Position numbers and translations under genes: made by a program
Shown: positions 4,136 to 5,377 of the stretch, in pieces
Numbering within the stretch: the stretch's first letter is position 1
Layout: each line of letters opens with the position of its first letter
NCBI GenBank assembly: GCA_937868035.1
Contig: CALMLK010000409.1
Span: 1-5,377, forward strand
DNA: 5,377 bases
DNA from: an uncultured Alphaproteobacteria bacterium
GTDB lineage: Bacteria; Pseudomonadota; Alphaproteobacteria; Rhizobiales; Aestuariivirgaceae
Direction: 5' to 3'
The notes under the pieces: generated by a model
Told to the model about the DNA's origin: nothing
The model's database searches: none
The model's input: only the letters and a program-made list of their open reading frames with translations

Positions 4136-5377
4136 TCAGATCTCTTCCGGCAGGCCGGACAGGCGCAAGCCTTCCAGATATCTGTCCAGCAACGGTCCGG
4201 CCATGAACCTGAGACTGTCGCGGACGCTGGAGACACTCATGGCGGGACGCCCGTCCGCGAAGGCCGCAAGCGCCTTGCGCGCGGTCTCCACATCCCCTGC
4301 ATGGGCCTTGTAGACGGCGAGGTCCCGGAGCGGCCACGACAAACCCGGCCGCTCGTCCAGCACCATCTGCGCATGCCGCGCAGCCTCCGCCAGATCGCCC
4401 AACGAAAAGTGTGCGAGTCCAATGCCGACTCGCATGTTGAACGCGAAGGGATCAAGCGGTGACAGGCGTTCGGCCCGGGCGAAGGCCGCGAGCGCCTTGT
4501 CTGGTTCACCCAAGTAGACAAGGCCAAAACCGCGCCGCATCCACGCCCAGGCATGGTTCTGGTCGAGCTTCAACGCGCGGTCCACGAAGCTGAGGGCACG
4601 GGCCGGATTGCCTTCCAGCAGCATGACTGCCGTGCCCAGCGCCGTGAGGCCGGTGGCGTCATCCTGCACGGCGGCGGCCGCACGCTCCAGAAGCGCCAGC
4701 CCCTTGCGGCGTTCGCCCGCGTTATCCTCGGTCCATTGATAGGCAACCTGCTGGGCATGGGCCCACGCACAGAGCGCTGCGGCCAGGCCATACTGCGGAT
4801 CATGTTCCAGCGCCTTGCCGAGAAGCGCGATGGCCTCCGGATTCTCATGCATGCGGTGAGCCCAGAGATGCGGCAAGGCGCGCATGACGAGATCATAGGC
4901 CTCAAGGCTATCGGGGCGTTTCTTACGCGCCCGCTCGATCTCCGCCCGCCGCACGGAAGGGTAGACAGCACCCGCCACCATTTCGGCGATGCGATCCTGC
5001 AGGTCGAAGAGGTCGGCCGTGGTGCCCTCTTCCTTGCCCGCCCAGATATGCGTGCCCGTATCGGCCTCGATGAGCTGGGCCGTGATGCGCACCCGTTCGC
5101 CCGCGCGGCGCACGCTGCCTTCGAGCACGTAGCGCACGCCCAGTTCCTGCCCGATGCGGCGCACATCCGTGTTGGTGCCCTTGTAGGCAAAGGCGGAGTT
5201 GCGCGCGATCACGAGAAAATCGCCAACCCGCGACAGGGTGGAGGTCAGTTCCTCCACCACGCCATCGGCGAAATGCACCTGATCGGGATCAGCCGACATG
5301 TTGTCGAAGGGCAGCACGGCGAGCGATGGCCGCCGCGACGTGGACGATTGCCCCGCCACCGGCACAAAAGCTTCCCG
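4136..5377 (-). CDS. C-terminal part of a TolB-like/TPR protein, probably of adenylate cyclase type (partial)
   Basis: The frame is open from the TGA at 4136-4138 to the right edge, giving 413 codons; the GTG at 5363-5365 is only the first possible start inside the window and is not taken as real. Within the visible part (numbered from that edge), about residues 17-140 form a TolB/FlgO-like domain: SLAVLPFDNMSADPDQ, HFADGVVEELTSTLSR, VIARNSAFAYKG, ELGVRYVLEGSVRRAGERVRITAQL, DLFDLQDRIAE. From about 150 onward are helical TPR-like repeats, including SLEAYDLVMRALPHLW, GNPARALSFVDRALKLD, GEPDKALAAFARAERLSPLD and GDLAEAARHAQMVLDERP. It ends YLEGLRLSGLPEEI, typical of this protein class. This tail is common in alphaproteobacterial class III adenylate/guanylate cyclase proteins and in CadC-like winged-helix regulators; the wording of the domain favours the cyclase type, but the deciding N-terminus is outside the window. 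Confidence 0.88.
   Translation of the reverse strand, partial: REAFVPVAGQSSTSRRPSLAVLPFDNMSADPDQVHFADGVVEELTSTLSRVGDFLVIARNSAFAYKGTNTDVRRIGQELGVRYVLEGSVRRAGERVRITAQLIEADTGTHIWAGKEEGTTADLFDLQDRIAEMVAGAVYPSVRRAEIERARKKRPDSLEAYDLVMRALPHLWAHRMHENPEAIALLGKALEHDPQYGLAAALCAWAHAQQVAYQWTEDNAGERRKGLALLERAAAAVQDDATGLTALGTAVMLLEGNPARALSFVDRALKLDQNHAWAWMRRGFGLVYLGEPDKALAAFARAERLSPLDPFAFNMRVGIGLAHFSLGDLAEAARHAQMVLDERPGLSWPLRDLAVYKAHAGDVETARKALAAFADGRPAMSVSSVRDSLRFMAGPLLDRYLEGLRLSGLPEEI

Overview
The window looks like chromosomal DNA of a high-GC alphaproteobacterium, possibly of the Hyphomicrobiales/Sphingomonadales type. This rests on strong G/C preference at third codon positions, an RidA gene next to a kbl-tdh operon, and a cyclase-type TolB-like/TPR protein of a kind common in those groups. 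The assignment is an inference; there is no rRNA or other taxonomic marker. No mobile element, CRISPR array, tRNA or rRNA was seen.

Left part (1-1086): the last 18 codons of an unidentified plus-strand gene end at 58. Two tandem minus-strand genes follow for very small single-pass membrane proteins (50 and 47 residues). They are clearly paralogous, sharing an ENKG-x-T-x-VAKP stretch just before the membrane helix. Between them lies a near-consensus promoter whose -35 box overlaps a perfect 7+7 palindrome, which also fits a terminator of the upstream copy. A structured, gene-free stretch (468-690) with a nested hairpin separates the second copy from a divergent plus-strand gene for a predicted multi-pass membrane protein (COG3671/DUF4870-like).

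Central part (1242-3451, minus strand): the threonine-to-glycine operon. kbl (2-amino-3-ketobutyrate CoA ligase) overlaps tdh (L-threonine 3-dehydrogenase) by four bases (ATGA). Tdh oxidises threonine to 2-amino-3-ketobutyrate, and Kbl cleaves that with CoA to glycine and acetyl-CoA. This Tdh keeps its catalytic-zinc residues but lacks all four cysteines of the structural-zinc lobe. Divergent from kbl, across only 84 bp, is a RidA/YjgF-family gene whose product lacks the catalytic arginine of true RidA enamine deaminases.

Right part (3926-5377): directly after the RidA-family gene is an apparent remnant (about 50 codons) of an NTF2-like/putative lumazine-binding protein. It converges on the C-terminal 413 codons of a large minus-strand gene carrying a TolB/FlgO-like domain and TPR-like repeats. 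That gene runs off the right edge; its missing N-terminus is probably a class III adenylate cyclase domain or a CadC-like DNA-binding domain.
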